Shown one piece after another: positions 45,789 to 53,336 of a DNA stretch of 62,605 bases (its first letter is position 1; each line of letters begins with the position of its first letter). Made by a program: the position numbers and the translations under genes. Under the pieces are notes generated by a model that did not search any database, was not told the origin of the DNA, and saw only the letters and a program-made list of their open reading frames with translations. Origin of the DNA: Culturomica sp. (GTDB lineage: Bacteria; Bacteroidota; Bacteroidia; Bacteroidales; Marinifilaceae); assembly GCA_031262745.1 (NCBI GenBank), contig JAISHE010000076.1, positions 1-62,605 of the forward strand. The letters run 5' to 3'.

Positions 45789-46223
45789 CTAAATTTCGGG
45801 AGATTTATCCGGTAACAAAGAAATCAATGCCAATTCGTATGATTTCAAGCCGAAACCGCTTACGGTTCCTCTACACACACCGGAAATCAATGATATATTT
45901 CTGAAATCTTCCCGTGATGCGGTATTGGAAATGTGAACTTCCACTACGGGGGAAGAAATAGCTTTGACGGCATCCCTCAAAGCAACCGAAGTGTGGGTGT
46001 AGCCTCCGGCATTGAAGATTATACCGTCATAAGCAAACCCCGTTTCGTGCAATTTGTTGATTAACTCTCCTTCCACATTCGACTGATAATAAGCAATCCC
46101 CGTTTCGGGATACTTACACCTTAACTCTTTGAGATAATCATCAAACGTGATGTTACCATACATTTCCGGCTCCCGTTTTCCCAATAAATTAAGGTTTGGA
46201 CCATTGATAATAAGCACCTTCAT
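45789..46223 (-). CDS. aroQ: Type II 3-dehydroquinate dehydratase
   Basis: This 144-residue shikimate-pathway enzyme forms dodecamers. It has PNLNLLGKREPEMYG with the catalytic Arg and Tyr, FNAGGYTHTSVALRDA and VEVHISNTASREDF with the catalytic His. I choose the ATG at 46223 (MKVLIINGPN), the usual start. A second in-frame ATG lies three codons upstream at 46232. It is divergent from xerD and heads the leftward unit. Confidence 0.94.
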   Translation of the reverse strand: MKVLIINGPNLNLLGKREPEMYGNITFDDYLKELRCKYPETGIAYYQSNVEGELINKLHETGFAYDGIIFNAGGYTHTSVALRDAVKAISSPVVEVHISNTASREDFRNISLISGVCRGTVSGFGLKSYELALISLLPDKSPEI

Positions 46224-46350
46224 ATATTTCAAAAATTATAAATTTTGGCAATATCTCGATAATTTATAAAACAATTTTTAGTGTTATTCTCCATTTGATG
46301 TCTTTAAAGAGTTAAAACTTTATTTCTTAACATAAAAAAATAGATTTTTT

Positions 46351-46382
46351 CTTGCGTGTCAAAATTAATCATTTTATCTTTG
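46351..46382 (+). promoter_or_regulatory. Promoter of xerD
   Basis: TATCTTTG at 46375-46382 matches TAnnTTTG. CTTG lies 20 bases upstream (46351-46354) in place of TTTG. The leader is about 77 bases. Confidence 0.6.
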
Positions 46383-46466
46383 CATTGTTCATTCCATAAG
46401 TAAAAATTACTAACTGTAATATAATTTACCAATTTTTATTATTAACTCTATAAATCTAAAGAAAAG

Positions 46467-47492
46467 ATGAAGTGGAAAGAAGCAATTGAAGACTACAAAA
46501 CTTATTTGGTGTTAGAAAAATCTCTATCTCCCAATTCTGTAGAAGCTTATTTAAATGATGTATCTCAACTTTCCGAATACACCAAAGACGTATTCAAAGT
46601 TGAAGATGTGGAAAAAGTAACCTACAACATGTTGAAAGACTTTGTTGTATTTGTAAGTAACAACGGTATCACAAATCGCTCTCAGGCACGTGCGATATCT
46701 TCCGTTAGATCCTTTTTCAAGTATCTGGTTTACGACGACAAAATCAGCGACAATCCGAGTAAAATGCTGGAAACTCCGAAAATAGGAAGAAAATTGCCTA
46801 CCGTATTGAATCTTGAAGAAATCAATGCAATCAAAGATGCGGTTGAAATGTATAAACCGGAAAGTCAACGTAACAGAGCTATCATTGAAGTGCTCTACTC
46901 TTGTGGTTTAAGAGTATCCGAATTAATTGATTTGAAACTTTCCGACATTAATTTCCGCGCATCTTTAGTGAAAGTTGAAGGCAAAGGCAACAGAGAAAGA
47001 ATGATTCCTCTCAGCAAAATAGCCAAAAACGACATCAAAATGTATCTAAAAAGCTTTAGAGACTATCTTGACATCGCTCCGGGTTGCGAAGACATTCTTT
47101 TCCTAAACAAAAGAGGTACGGCATTGTCAAGAGTGATGGTGTTCAATATCATCAAGCATCTTGCACAGAGAGCAGGAATTAAGAAATCTATTTCTCCTCA
47201 CACTTTCCGTCATTCTTTTGCATCTCATCTCGTTAGCGGAGGTGCGGATTTAAGAGTGGTGCAGGATATGCTCGGTCATGAATCAATATTGACCACCGAG
47301 ATCTACACCCACTTGGATGATAGTTATTTGCGCGACACGGTGGAACAACATCATCCTCGCGTTACCAATCTAAAAACAAGTGGCATAACTGATCGCCCGC
47401 TCAAAAAAAGAGGACGTAAACCGGGTGTAAGAGTTATTGACGGTAAGGTTGTTTACGCAACGACAGAAGATAATAAAACCGAAAACGAGTAA
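46467..47492 (+). CDS. xerD: Tyrosine recombinase XerD, with a C-terminal tail
   Basis: This 341-residue site-specific recombinase resolves chromosome dimers at dif. It has the N-terminal SAM-like domain (about 1-95) and the catalytic set Arg149, His245, Arg248, His271 and nucleophile Tyr280 (HTFRHSFASHL, GHESILTTEIYTH). The usual protein would end near residue 300. Here a tail follows with KKRGRKPG (residues 313-320), an AT-hook-like RGRKP core, and an acidic end. It is divergent from aroQ and is followed by the repeat-rich stretch. Confidence 0.92.
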   Translation: MKWKEAIEDYKTYLVLEKSLSPNSVEAYLNDVSQLSEYTKDVFKVEDVEKVTYNMLKDFVVFVSNNGITNRSQARAISSVRSFFKYLVYDDKISDNPSKMLETPKIGRKLPTVLNLEEINAIKDAVEMYKPESQRNRAIIEVLYSCGLRVSELIDLKLSDINFRASLVKVEGKGNRERMIPLSKIAKNDIKMYLKSFRDYLDIAPGCEDILFLNKRGTALSRVMVFNIIKHLAQRAGIKKSISPHTFRHSFASHLVSGGADLRVVQDMLGHESILTTEIYTHLDDSYLRDTVEQHHPRVTNLKTSGITDRPLKKRGRKPGVRVIDGKVVYATTEDNKTENE

Positions 47493-47518
47493 TTAATTAT
47501 TACTACATACAATAAGGT

Positions 47519-47544
47519 AAGCTGTTTCCATCTGGGGGCAGCTT
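47519..47544 (+). terminator. Candidate terminator of xerD
   Basis: AAGCTGTTTCCA and TGGGGGCAGCTT can form a 12-position stem with several G-U pairs and a two-base loop, followed by TCTTTATTGTT. It is plausible but not strong. Confidence 0.5.
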
Positions 47545-47568
47545 TCTTTATTGTTATCATTTTAGCCC

Positions 47569-47589
47569 CCTCAGGTCACTGACCTGAGG
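47569..47589. repeat. 21-bp palindrome
   Basis: Arms CCTCAGGTCA and TGACCTGAGG with one central base form a perfect 10-bp stem. It stands in the gene-free stretch and has no T tract on either side, so it is a REP-like element more than a terminator. Confidence 0.7.
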
Positions 47590-47647
47590 TTACGAAAATC
47601 AGACTCTACGAGCCACCCTGACATTATATGGCGTATGATGTTGTTTC

Positions 47648-47666
47648 GGGCGTATGCCATACGCCC
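47648..47666. repeat. 19-bp palindrome, copy 1
   Basis: GGGCGTATG and CATACGCCC are perfect 9-bp arms around a central C. The second copy at 47918-47936 has a central G, so the two are exact reverse complements. It is followed by CCTAC, as is the palindrome at 48098. Confidence 0.8.
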
Positions 47667-47677
47667 CTACATATTCT

Positions 47678-47692
47678 TCGCCTGAAAGGCGA
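47678..47692. repeat. 15-bp palindrome
   Basis: TCGCCT and AGGCGA are perfect 6-bp arms around GAA. This is another small hairpin of the repeat cluster. Confidence 0.6.
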
Positions 47693-47760
47693 CATCTTCG
47701 TAACCGCAGGCAAGCGAAGCGCAACCTACGGGATAAACGGCGAGTCGCTTGCCGAACTTT

Positions 47761-47914
47761 CCGAACATGTCTGGAAACTTTAAAAACATTCCGGCAAACT
47801 CTCAGAACATGTTCGCAGACTCTCCGGACAACTCCGCAATCTCTAAAAACATTCTGGCAAACTCTCCGGACATGTTCGCAGTCTCTAAAAACATTCCGGC
47901 AAACTCTCCGAATG
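47761..47914. repeat. 21-bp tandem repeat
   Basis: Seven 21-base units with a shared core (ACAT-T-C-GCAAaCTCT type) run from 47761 to 47907, followed by a 7-base partial unit. Because 21 is a multiple of three, every frame reads as a seven-residue repeat, for instance NSPDMFA / NSPNV in one frame. The array is flanked by the two 19-bp palindromes. Confidence 0.85.
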
Positions 47915-47917
47915 TAC

Positions 47918-47936
47918 GGGCGTATGGCATACGCCC
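47918..47936. repeat. 19-bp palindrome, copy 2 (inverted)
   Basis: GGGCGTATG-G-CATACGCCC is the exact reverse complement of copy 1 at 47648-47666. The two copies bracket the 21-bp array in inverted orientation. Confidence 0.8.
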
Positions 47937-48000
47937 ATGCCTACCTTTTTCTAAAAGCACGCCTGCTTTTATACGAAAGCTCGAAGGCTTTTGAGGAAAA

Positions 48001-48035
48001 GCCCGCCTGCTTTTTGAAATTGCAGGCGGGCTTTT
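48001..48035 (+). terminator. Strong GC-rich hairpin with T tract
   Basis: GCCCGCCTGC and GCAGGCGGGC form a perfect 10-bp stem followed by TTTT. It is the strongest of several AAAAGC...GCTTTT elements between 47941 and 48080. No gene immediately upstream needs it, so it may be a mobile repeat with terminator form. Confidence 0.6.
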
Positions 48036-48097
48036 AAAATTTGCACGGTTTGCTTTTTTTAAAAGCTGACGTGCTTTTTATATCTGTCTTTTTTGTG

Positions 48098-48113
48098 CGT
48101 TGCATGCAACGCC
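48098..48113. repeat. 16-bp palindrome
   Basis: GCGTTGCATGCAACGC is a perfect palindrome next to CCCTACGG, near the 3' end of the second FISUMP gene. The CGCCCCTAC suffix is shared with the 19-bp palindrome at 47648. Confidence 0.7.
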
Positions 48114-48127
48114 CCTACGGAACCCCG

Positions 48128-51028
48128 CTAATTCAGCAAACAACGGACGGAGAAGCCGAGCGACTTAGTGAAGGGGTTACGGTAGACTGTACCCCGGGTA
48201 CTCCTCAGTAACCGGCGCCACGCATCGGAAGAACTATTCTCTGATGACGACCACCAGTTGCCGCTCGAGCCAACGTCGTAGTACGTACCACCGAAGCCAT
48301 AATAGGGTCCACCCGGAAGCCCACTCCAACCACTACTGTTAGTGCCACCCCAAGTGGTAGTTTTTAATTTACTAGCCTGATCACTACCACGCCAATCGGT
48401 AGAGTTTGCTACAGTGGAATCCATGCCCAAAAACCTTTCTAATTTTTGCCACTCCGCATCGCTCGGAACATGCCAACCGTCAGGACATATACCCTGAGTA
48501 ACATCATTACCTTTAAGATCCAAAACACATTTCTTATTAAAGTCAGTTGCAGTATTGATTTCTCCCGTAGCCACATTTTCGCCGTTTACAGCCTCTGCCC
48601 AACTATAAAGTCCGCCGTAAGTATCACAATTGTTTTCATCGTTGTTGTAACATACCTTTTGAATACCCGCTGTTTGATGAGTAGTATAATCCGAACCGTC
48701 TACACGCTCACCGATATTCATATTAGTTGCCATCCAACATTGAGTGCCGATTTGAACTGTCGGATAAACCTGTCCGTTTCGACTATCGGTGAAATCACTT
48801 CCGCAATTGTTGAAAGAAATTTTAGGTTGTGTGCTGGGAAGACTTACAGCAACGGTTAAATTGGCACTACTACTGCAACCTGATAACTCTGCCTGACAAG
48901 TAACTGAAATATTACCCGAACTGCCACTCATAAAATCACGACCCTCAGGAGTGTAACTCGCTCCGGTTTTCGTACCCATTTGAGTTATCCACGTGAATGT
49001 AGGTGTGGTTACCTTATCCTTATAAGGAACACTTGCAGTAACAGTTGCAGTTGCAGTTGTAGTCGTACTACTACAAGCAATCAATGTTGCATTCACCGAA
49101 CTAAGCGAAATTGTCAAGTTAGGAACCGTTGTGGAAACCTCAGCCGTTGTAGCTTCACCCAAAGTCGTGATTGTTTTTCGTTTGAATCTAAATATCTGGC
49201 TCGCTTCGGTGAAACTTGCAGGTACATAAGTCAACGACTCCGAAACTTCATCGGGAATTAATTCCCAAGCTGCGGAGCCTTTTTGAACATACCAAACGTA
49301 GGTTATCCTCGTGTTCATTGCCACTCCATTCCACTTCACGCTTCCCTGAACGCTGTCCCTAACATTGATCCCTTCCGCACAGCTTATTGTCGAAACTTTA
49401 ATTATGCCCGAATTAACTGCCACGTTTCCTCCAAAAGTATGCACGGCTCGAAAACCGACGGTGCTATCCCTCGTGCCTGCAATCGAGGACATTGTCCTAT
49501 CAGAAATTGCTATCTCATCATCGCTTGTGCTTCCAAAACTTCCGCCTTTGGCTATAAAAGACGTATTGGCATTATGCCAAATATTGTTGGGGACGTCGCT
49601 AACTCCCGAAGACGTGTTTGTGTTTATCTCTCCGTTGCCGTGAGAATTGTAAATATCGGAAGTGTTGAAATAGCTGCCGGCATCTACGGAATAACAAAGC
49701 TCTGCCACGTTTCCGCTCATCTCCATCAAACCCCAAAAAGTTGCCCCTGCCTGCGCCTGAGTGGAACTCGAAGTGCCGAAAGAAGCACAGCGAACAGGTC
49801 CGAAACCCGGATTATCGTAATTCACATTTGTAGCAATCAACATAGGCTGCTCACTTACCTTGCCGATGCTAACCAAACTGCTCGCTCCGTTTAAAGTGTT
49901 CACTCCGAAATTACTGTTCCATGCAAACTCGCCGGCAACAGGTTCCTGAGGATAAGGTTTGCGGCAAGCCTTTTCAAATTCCAATTCGCTCATCGGACGA
50001 AGACATGCCCAGTCGCAATAAGCCAACATATCGGCAGGCGTCAAATAATTACAAGCAATGCACTTGCCGTCGTCCTCTCCGAAATAAGGCTCGGCAGGAT
50101 TAAGGTTGCAACCGAATATCGCCGGCTTACCCGAAAGATTGGAAAGCACGCAAATACCATTGCGATTGCTCGGACGAGACTTATCGCCGAAGACGTATTC
50201 ACCGACTTTCAGTTCGTCAAGATTATTACCTATGTGAGCCTTTTGCTGAGCACGGGTAAGATTATTGAGAAAACTCACATATTGATCCTGACTTACTTCA
50301 TATTTCATGCAGTAGAAACCCTTATAACCTTTGGGAAAAACGGCAGGCACATTCTTTGCCCCACCGACAGTGCCGGAAGTAACGGGGTAAACATTCACCG
50401 CATCTTCGCTGTTGATAGCTATCGGTGTTCCGCCGCTGCCGCCAAATCTATTAAAAGTTGTCCCGTCGCCAAGATAGTAACCGCCATAAGGAATATAAAC
50501 CATCTCAATTGCAGAAAACGTGATAAAAACGTCGCCTCTTTCAAAATCTCTATCTGTAACAGTGCTTAAATTTGAACGCGGTATTTTGATTGTAAACGTT
50601 TGACTATTCACGTTGCCGGCTGCTTCATCATCACGCATAAGGAAAATGCCACCCGCATTATTAGCATCTATCTTTCCGGCATCATAAGTGAAGCCCTGAG
50701 GCATTATATGACCTGTGGGTGAAAGCTTTAAATGATTCCATGCACTTTGAGTACCCTTGCTGTACTTACCGAAAACCCAAACTGCGTCCCAATTAAAGTC
50801 ATCTCTCCAAGAATGATCCCAAGACAGTGAAAATGAAATCATTATACTATCGCTGCTTAAAACAACAGACGGTTTTGAGTTAAATCTTACGTTGTTTCCC
50901 AGAACGTGAGAATCGACGAACAACACACTGAAATTAAAGACTATAAGAAGAAGTATCGGAGCAAGAAAATGGTTTTTATAACCCTGAAATTTGATACATT
51001 TTGCTGAATTTGTATTAACTACTTCCAT
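48128..51028 (-). CDS. Secreted SUMF1/FISUMP variable surface protein (paralog 2)
   Basis: This 966-residue exported protein has the same plan as the one at 112-3006: a signal segment at about 22-43, an N-terminal beta module, a SUMF1 (FGE-like) domain, Ig-like stretches, and a C-terminal FISUMP domain ending SVRCLLN. Much of the two proteins is closely similar, and the last ~52 codons are far more different. It begins with a normal ATG at 51028. The gene is more GC-rich than its neighbours and lies beside the repeat-rich stretch. Display at the surface and ligand binding are likely, and no enzymatic activity is evident. Confidence 0.87.
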   Translation of the reverse strand: MEVVNTNSAKCIKFQGYKNHFLAPILLLIVFNFSVLFVDSHVLGNNVRFNSKPSVVLSSDSIMISFSLSWDHSWRDDFNWDAVWVFGKYSKGTQSAWNHLKLSPTGHIMPQGFTYDAGKIDANNAGGIFLMRDDEAAGNVNSQTFTIKIPRSNLSTVTDRDFERGDVFITFSAIEMVYIPYGGYYLGDGTTFNRFGGSGGTPIAINSEDAVNVYPVTSGTVGGAKNVPAVFPKGYKGFYCMKYEVSQDQYVSFLNNLTRAQQKAHIGNNLDELKVGEYVFGDKSRPSNRNGICVLSNLSGKPAIFGCNLNPAEPYFGEDDGKCIACNYLTPADMLAYCDWACLRPMSELEFEKACRKPYPQEPVAGEFAWNSNFGVNTLNGASSLVSIGKVSEQPMLIATNVNYDNPGFGPVRCASFGTSSSTQAQAGATFWGLMEMSGNVAELCYSVDAGSYFNTSDIYNSHGNGEINTNTSSGVSDVPNNIWHNANTSFIAKGGSFGSTSDDEIAISDRTMSSIAGTRDSTVGFRAVHTFGGNVAVNSGIIKVSTISCAEGINVRDSVQGSVKWNGVAMNTRITYVWYVQKGSAAWELIPDEVSESLTYVPASFTEASQIFRFKRKTITTLGEATTAEVSTTVPNLTISLSSVNATLIACSSTTTTATATVTASVPYKDKVTTPTFTWITQMGTKTGASYTPEGRDFMSGSSGNISVTCQAELSGCSSSANLTVAVSLPSTQPKISFNNCGSDFTDSRNGQVYPTVQIGTQCWMATNMNIGERVDGSDYTTHQTAGIQKVCYNNDENNCDTYGGLYSWAEAVNGENVATGEINTATDFNKKCVLDLKGNDVTQGICPDGWHVPSDAEWQKLERFLGMDSTVANSTDWRGSDQASKLKTTTWGGTNSSGWSGLPGGPYYGFGGTYYDVGSSGNWWSSSENSSSDAWRRLLRSTRGTVYRNPFTKSLGFSVRCLLN
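48152..48307 (-). other. Candidate hypervariable region VR2
   Basis: These 52 codons match VR1 (136-294) in position and frame. Conserved DNA blocks include TGGTGGTCGTCATCAGAG, CGTAACCCC and TCCGTCCGTTGT. Variable codons are mostly NNC or NNT, for example TAC against CTC and AAC against TTC, as expected if a template rich in AAC and AAT was copied with adenine mutagenesis. Confidence 0.55.
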
Positions 51029-51063
51029 GATATTAAGTGTCTGATATAATTAAAATTAAACAT
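51019..51063 (-). CDS. Upstream ORF (14 aa) overlapping the FISUMP start
   Basis: On the minus strand an ATG at 51063 follows GAGGAGG (51071-51077) by seven bases, an unusually good Shine-Dalgarno match for Bacteroidota. The frame reads MFNFNYIRHLISWK and stops at 51019, inside the main gene's start (51028) in another frame. It could be a leader peptide coupled to translation of the surface protein, or chance. Confidence 0.35.
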   Translation of the reverse strand: MFNFNYIRHLISWK

Positions 51064-51087
51064 GTTTTAGCCTCCTCAAAATCTTAG

Positions 51088-51126
51088 AAAATCGGTCAAA
51101 AAACATCCTTTATTTTGACCGATTTT
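51088..51126 (-). promoter_or_regulatory. 14-bp hairpin in the leader of the FISUMP gene
   Basis: AAAATCGGTCAAAA (51088-51101) and TTTTGACCGATTTT (51113-51126) form a perfect 14-bp stem with an 11-base loop. On the minus strand it lies between the -7 box at 51139-51146 and the Shine-Dalgarno, and is followed by TTTTCTAAGATTTT, the form of an attenuator or leader terminator. It could also end transcription from the opposite side, where no gene is present. Confidence 0.6.
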
Positions 51127-51138
51127 TTCTGACAGCAA

Positions 51139-51146
51139 CAAAGATA
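51139..51146 (-). promoter_or_regulatory. Candidate -7 box for second FISUMP gene
   Basis: On the minus strand TATCTTTG matches TAnnTTTG about 110 bases before the ATG at 51028. No matching TTTG is seen 19-21 bases upstream. Confidence 0.45.
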
Positions 51147-51173
51147 AGTAAATATTCTCAAATATCAGCGTTT

Positions 51174-51205
51174 TTTGTCCTATAGAGATTTTATTTCTAA
51201 ATTTG
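51174..51205 (+). promoter_or_regulatory. Promoter of the HEAT-like gene
   Basis: TTTG (51174-51177), 20 bases, TAAATTTG (51198-51205): both boxes fit. The ATG at 51231 is 25 bases further. Confidence 0.75.
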
Positions 51206-51230
51206 CAAAACTAAAAGTCACAGAACCGTT

Positions 51231-51731
51231 ATGGAAAATAAAAACGACATTTTGAAGAACCTGTATAGCGAAGACCCTTCCATAAAAGAAGATGCAATAA
51301 AAGCAATCGAAACAAACGGCGATCTTTCGGTGGTGCCGGCTTTGTTTGACTATCTGCAAAAAAGTGATGATAAATTGCCTGTGGTGAAATTGCTTTCCGA
51401 CATAAAATTAGCCGGATTTCAGGGATTAGTGATTGACCGCTTGGAAACAAGTCCACCCGAAATACTCACCTATTTATTGAGAGTGGTGTGGGAATCTTCT
51501 TTGGATTTCTCGGATTATGCGGACACATTTGTGGAATTTCTTATGACCAAACCTCTTGAAATTGCTTTGGAAGCTGCCACAGTTTTGGAAAATCTTAGTT
51601 TTAAAACTGCCGAAGAAAGAGAAAATGTCATTGAAATGTTGCAGGCAACACCTAAACATACGGAAAATCAATTCTTGATTGAAAATGTATTGGAAGTGTT
51701 GACAAATCCTATTGAGCAAGAAGATTTTTGA
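51231..51731 (+). CDS. HEAT-repeat-like protein
   Basis: This 166-residue helical, acidic protein has two-helix repeats of HEAT type, such as IKEDAIKAIETNGDLSVVPALFDYL, in pieces, near residues 18-42. It has no signal peptide, so it is cytoplasmic. The family looks conserved in Bacteroidota but I know no function. It has its own promoter, and its 3' end overlaps miaA by 23 bases in the convergent orientation. Confidence 0.7.
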   Translation: MENKNDILKNLYSEDPSIKEDAIKAIETNGDLSVVPALFDYLQKSDDKLPVVKLLSDIKLAGFQGLVIDRLETSPPEILTYLLRVVWESSLDFSDYADTFVEFLMTKPLEIALEAATVLENLSFKTAEERENVIEMLQATPKHTENQFLIENVLEVLTNPIEQEDF

Positions 51732-52620
51732 CAAAAGCTATCTTTTCATCATCCGGCATACGGTAGTCAAGCCACCGAATATCAAAACCGTCTTTTTCCA
51801 TTTTTCGGAACCATGTCATTTGACGCTTAGCAAATTGATGTATGGCAACGTTTAGTTTGTCAAACATTTCACTATATGTCAGTTCACCGGTCAAATAAAG
51901 CGTGAGATATTTATATTCCAAACCGTAGTAGATCAAATCTTCCGACGGCACACCACTGTCAAGCAAGGTTTTAACTTCTTCAATCATGCCGTTGTCAAGA
52001 CGCTGTTTCAAACGAGATGTGATTCTTTCACGCCTGTCTTCTCTGGAAATGTCTAACCCCAACAGCAACGGATGTAATTCCGGCAAATCATTCTCTTTCT
52101 GCTCGTTTATGCTGTAATACTCCTCTATTTCAATCGCTCTGACGGCTCTTTTGATGTTGTCGACATCAGTGGTGTTGTGCAATTGTTTATAGGTTGCAAG
52201 AATTTCGGTTAATTCCGACAGAGAACGATTTTTTAAGGAGTTACGCAATTCTTCATTCACCGGCACTTCAATAAGTCGATACTTTTTTAGAACGGTTTCC
52301 AAATACAAACCGCTTCCGCCACACACAATCGGAAACACTCCCCTCGTCCGACAATCGCCGAAAGCAGCGAAGAAATCTTTTTGATATTCAAAGATGTTGT
52401 ATTTATAACCCGCATCAACTATATCAATCAAATGATAAGGCACCGTCTTACCTTTTATATTATACTCATCCAAATCCTTACCCGTGCCTATGTCCATACC
52501 TTTATAAACCTGTCTTGAATCGGCACTTATAATTTCTCCCTGCAATTCTGCGGCAAGCTTCACGGCAAAAGATGTTTTACCGCAAGCAGTGGGACCCGTT
52601 ACACATATTAAATTATACAT
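51709..52620 (-). CDS. miaA: tRNA dimethylallyltransferase
   Basis: This 303-residue enzyme adds dimethylallyl to A37 of tRNAs that read U-starting codons. It has the P-loop GPTACGKTSFAV at the N terminus, DSRQVYKGMDIGTGK, the GGSGLYLETVL block and the KRQMTWFRK tail. The length is normal. It is divergent from the GNAT gene and has a TAAGTTTG box at 52648-52655 on its strand. Confidence 0.95.
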   Translation of the reverse strand: MYNLICVTGPTACGKTSFAVKLAAELQGEIISADSRQVYKGMDIGTGKDLDEYNIKGKTVPYHLIDIVDAGYKYNIFEYQKDFFAAFGDCRTRGVFPIVCGGSGLYLETVLKKYRLIEVPVNEELRNSLKNRSLSELTEILATYKQLHNTTDVDNIKRAVRAIEIEEYYSINEQKENDLPELHPLLLGLDISREDRRERITSRLKQRLDNGMIEEVKTLLDSGVPSEDLIYYGLEYKYLTLYLTGELTYSEMFDKLNVAIHQFAKRQMTWFRKMEKDGFDIRWLDYRMPDDEKIAFVKNLLAQ

Positions 52621-52647
52621 TACTTTATATTTAGGTTCGTAAAATTA

Positions 52648-52655
52648 CAAACTTA
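52648..52655 (-). promoter_or_regulatory. Candidate -7 box for miaA
   Basis: On the minus strand TAAGTTTG matches TAnnTTTG 28 bases before the miaA ATG. No clear -33 box is seen. Confidence 0.4.
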
Positions 52656-52710
52656 TAAGTGATTTTCGATAAATTTTCGATAAATAAAAACCAATTTAAA
52701 AGTAATTTCC

Positions 52711-52718
52711 TATATTTG
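52711..52718 (+). promoter_or_regulatory. Candidate -7 box for the GNAT gene
   Basis: TATATTTG matches TAnnTTTG and ends at the GTG once read as a possible start, so the real start is the ATG at 52760. Confidence 0.45.
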
Positions 52719-52759
52719 TGCACAGTATAATCACAAATACAATAAAAAATAATATCGCT

Positions 52760-53296
52760 ATGTTACAAGATGAAAATATTATTATAAGGGCAATTGAGCC
52801 GGAAGACTTGGAATTTCTTTATAAATGGGAAAACGATATGGATTTCTGGGATGTGAGTGAAACAATTACTCCCCTCTCCCGCTACGCTTTGAAGAAATAT
52901 ATAGAAAATTCTCACAAAGATATTTACGAAGTAAAACAGTTGAGATTGATCATCTGTAAACAAAATTCTACGCAACCTATCGGTTCCGTAGAATTGTTCG
53001 ATTTTGATCCGTTCCACCAAAGAGCAGGTGTCGGCATCATGATCCATGATAAGAATCACAGACAACAGGGATTTTCCCGCAGTGCCATAAATTTGCTGCT
53101 TGATTATGCTTTTGAAACTCTGTCATTAAATCAACTCTATTGCTACATTCCTCTCTACAATTTGGCAAGCCTAAACCTTTTTGAAGGCATCGGTTTTGAA
53201 CGTAATGGAGTTATGAAAAAATGGGTACGCAGAGGTGATAATTGGCAAGATGTTTGTTTTCTGCAACTTCTGGCTTCCGATTGGAGAAATAATTGA
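52760..53296 (+). CDS. GNAT family N-acetyltransferase
   Basis: From the ATG at 52760 this is 178 residues of the RimJ/RimL-like or SpeG-like GNAT group. It begins IIIRAIEPEDLEFLYKWEND, has IGSVELFDFDPFHQRAGVGIMI, and has the acetyl-CoA motif HRQQGFSRSAINLLLDYAFE followed by NLASLNLFEGIGF. The substrate (ribosomal protein N terminus, polyamine or amino-acid amine) cannot be told. It lies between divergent miaA and era. Confidence 0.88.
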   Translation: MLQDENIIIRAIEPEDLEFLYKWENDMDFWDVSETITPLSRYALKKYIENSHKDIYEVKQLRLIICKQNSTQPIGSVELFDFDPFHQRAGVGIMIHDKNHRQQGFSRSAINLLLDYAFETLSLNQLYCYIPLYNLASLNLFEGIGFERNGVMKKWVRRGDNWQDVCFLQLLASDWRNN

Positions 53297-53336
53297 ACAA
53301 AAAACTGTTCGACTCACTTAGTAGGAGTGTTTTTTG

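Larger units (their letters stand above)
47545..48127. repeat. Gene-free, repeat-rich stretch
   Basis: This stretch of about 580 bases, more GC-rich than its surroundings, holds palindromes, a 21-bp tandem repeat and repeated AAAAGC-type hairpins. ORFs here (47654-48037 and 47749-47994) are made of the repeats and are not called as genes. The pieces look like REP-like or miniature repeat elements that have inserted or expanded between xerD and the second FISUMP gene. Confidence 0.8.

Noticed and set aside
47761-47914. CRISPR array
   Set aside because: The 21-bp units are contiguous with no spacers and no cas genes are present.
47654-48037. 127-residue ORF over the repeat stretch
   Set aside because: It is built from the 21-bp repeat and a terminator hairpin, has no domain and a heptad bias explained by the repeat, and the other frames are equally open.
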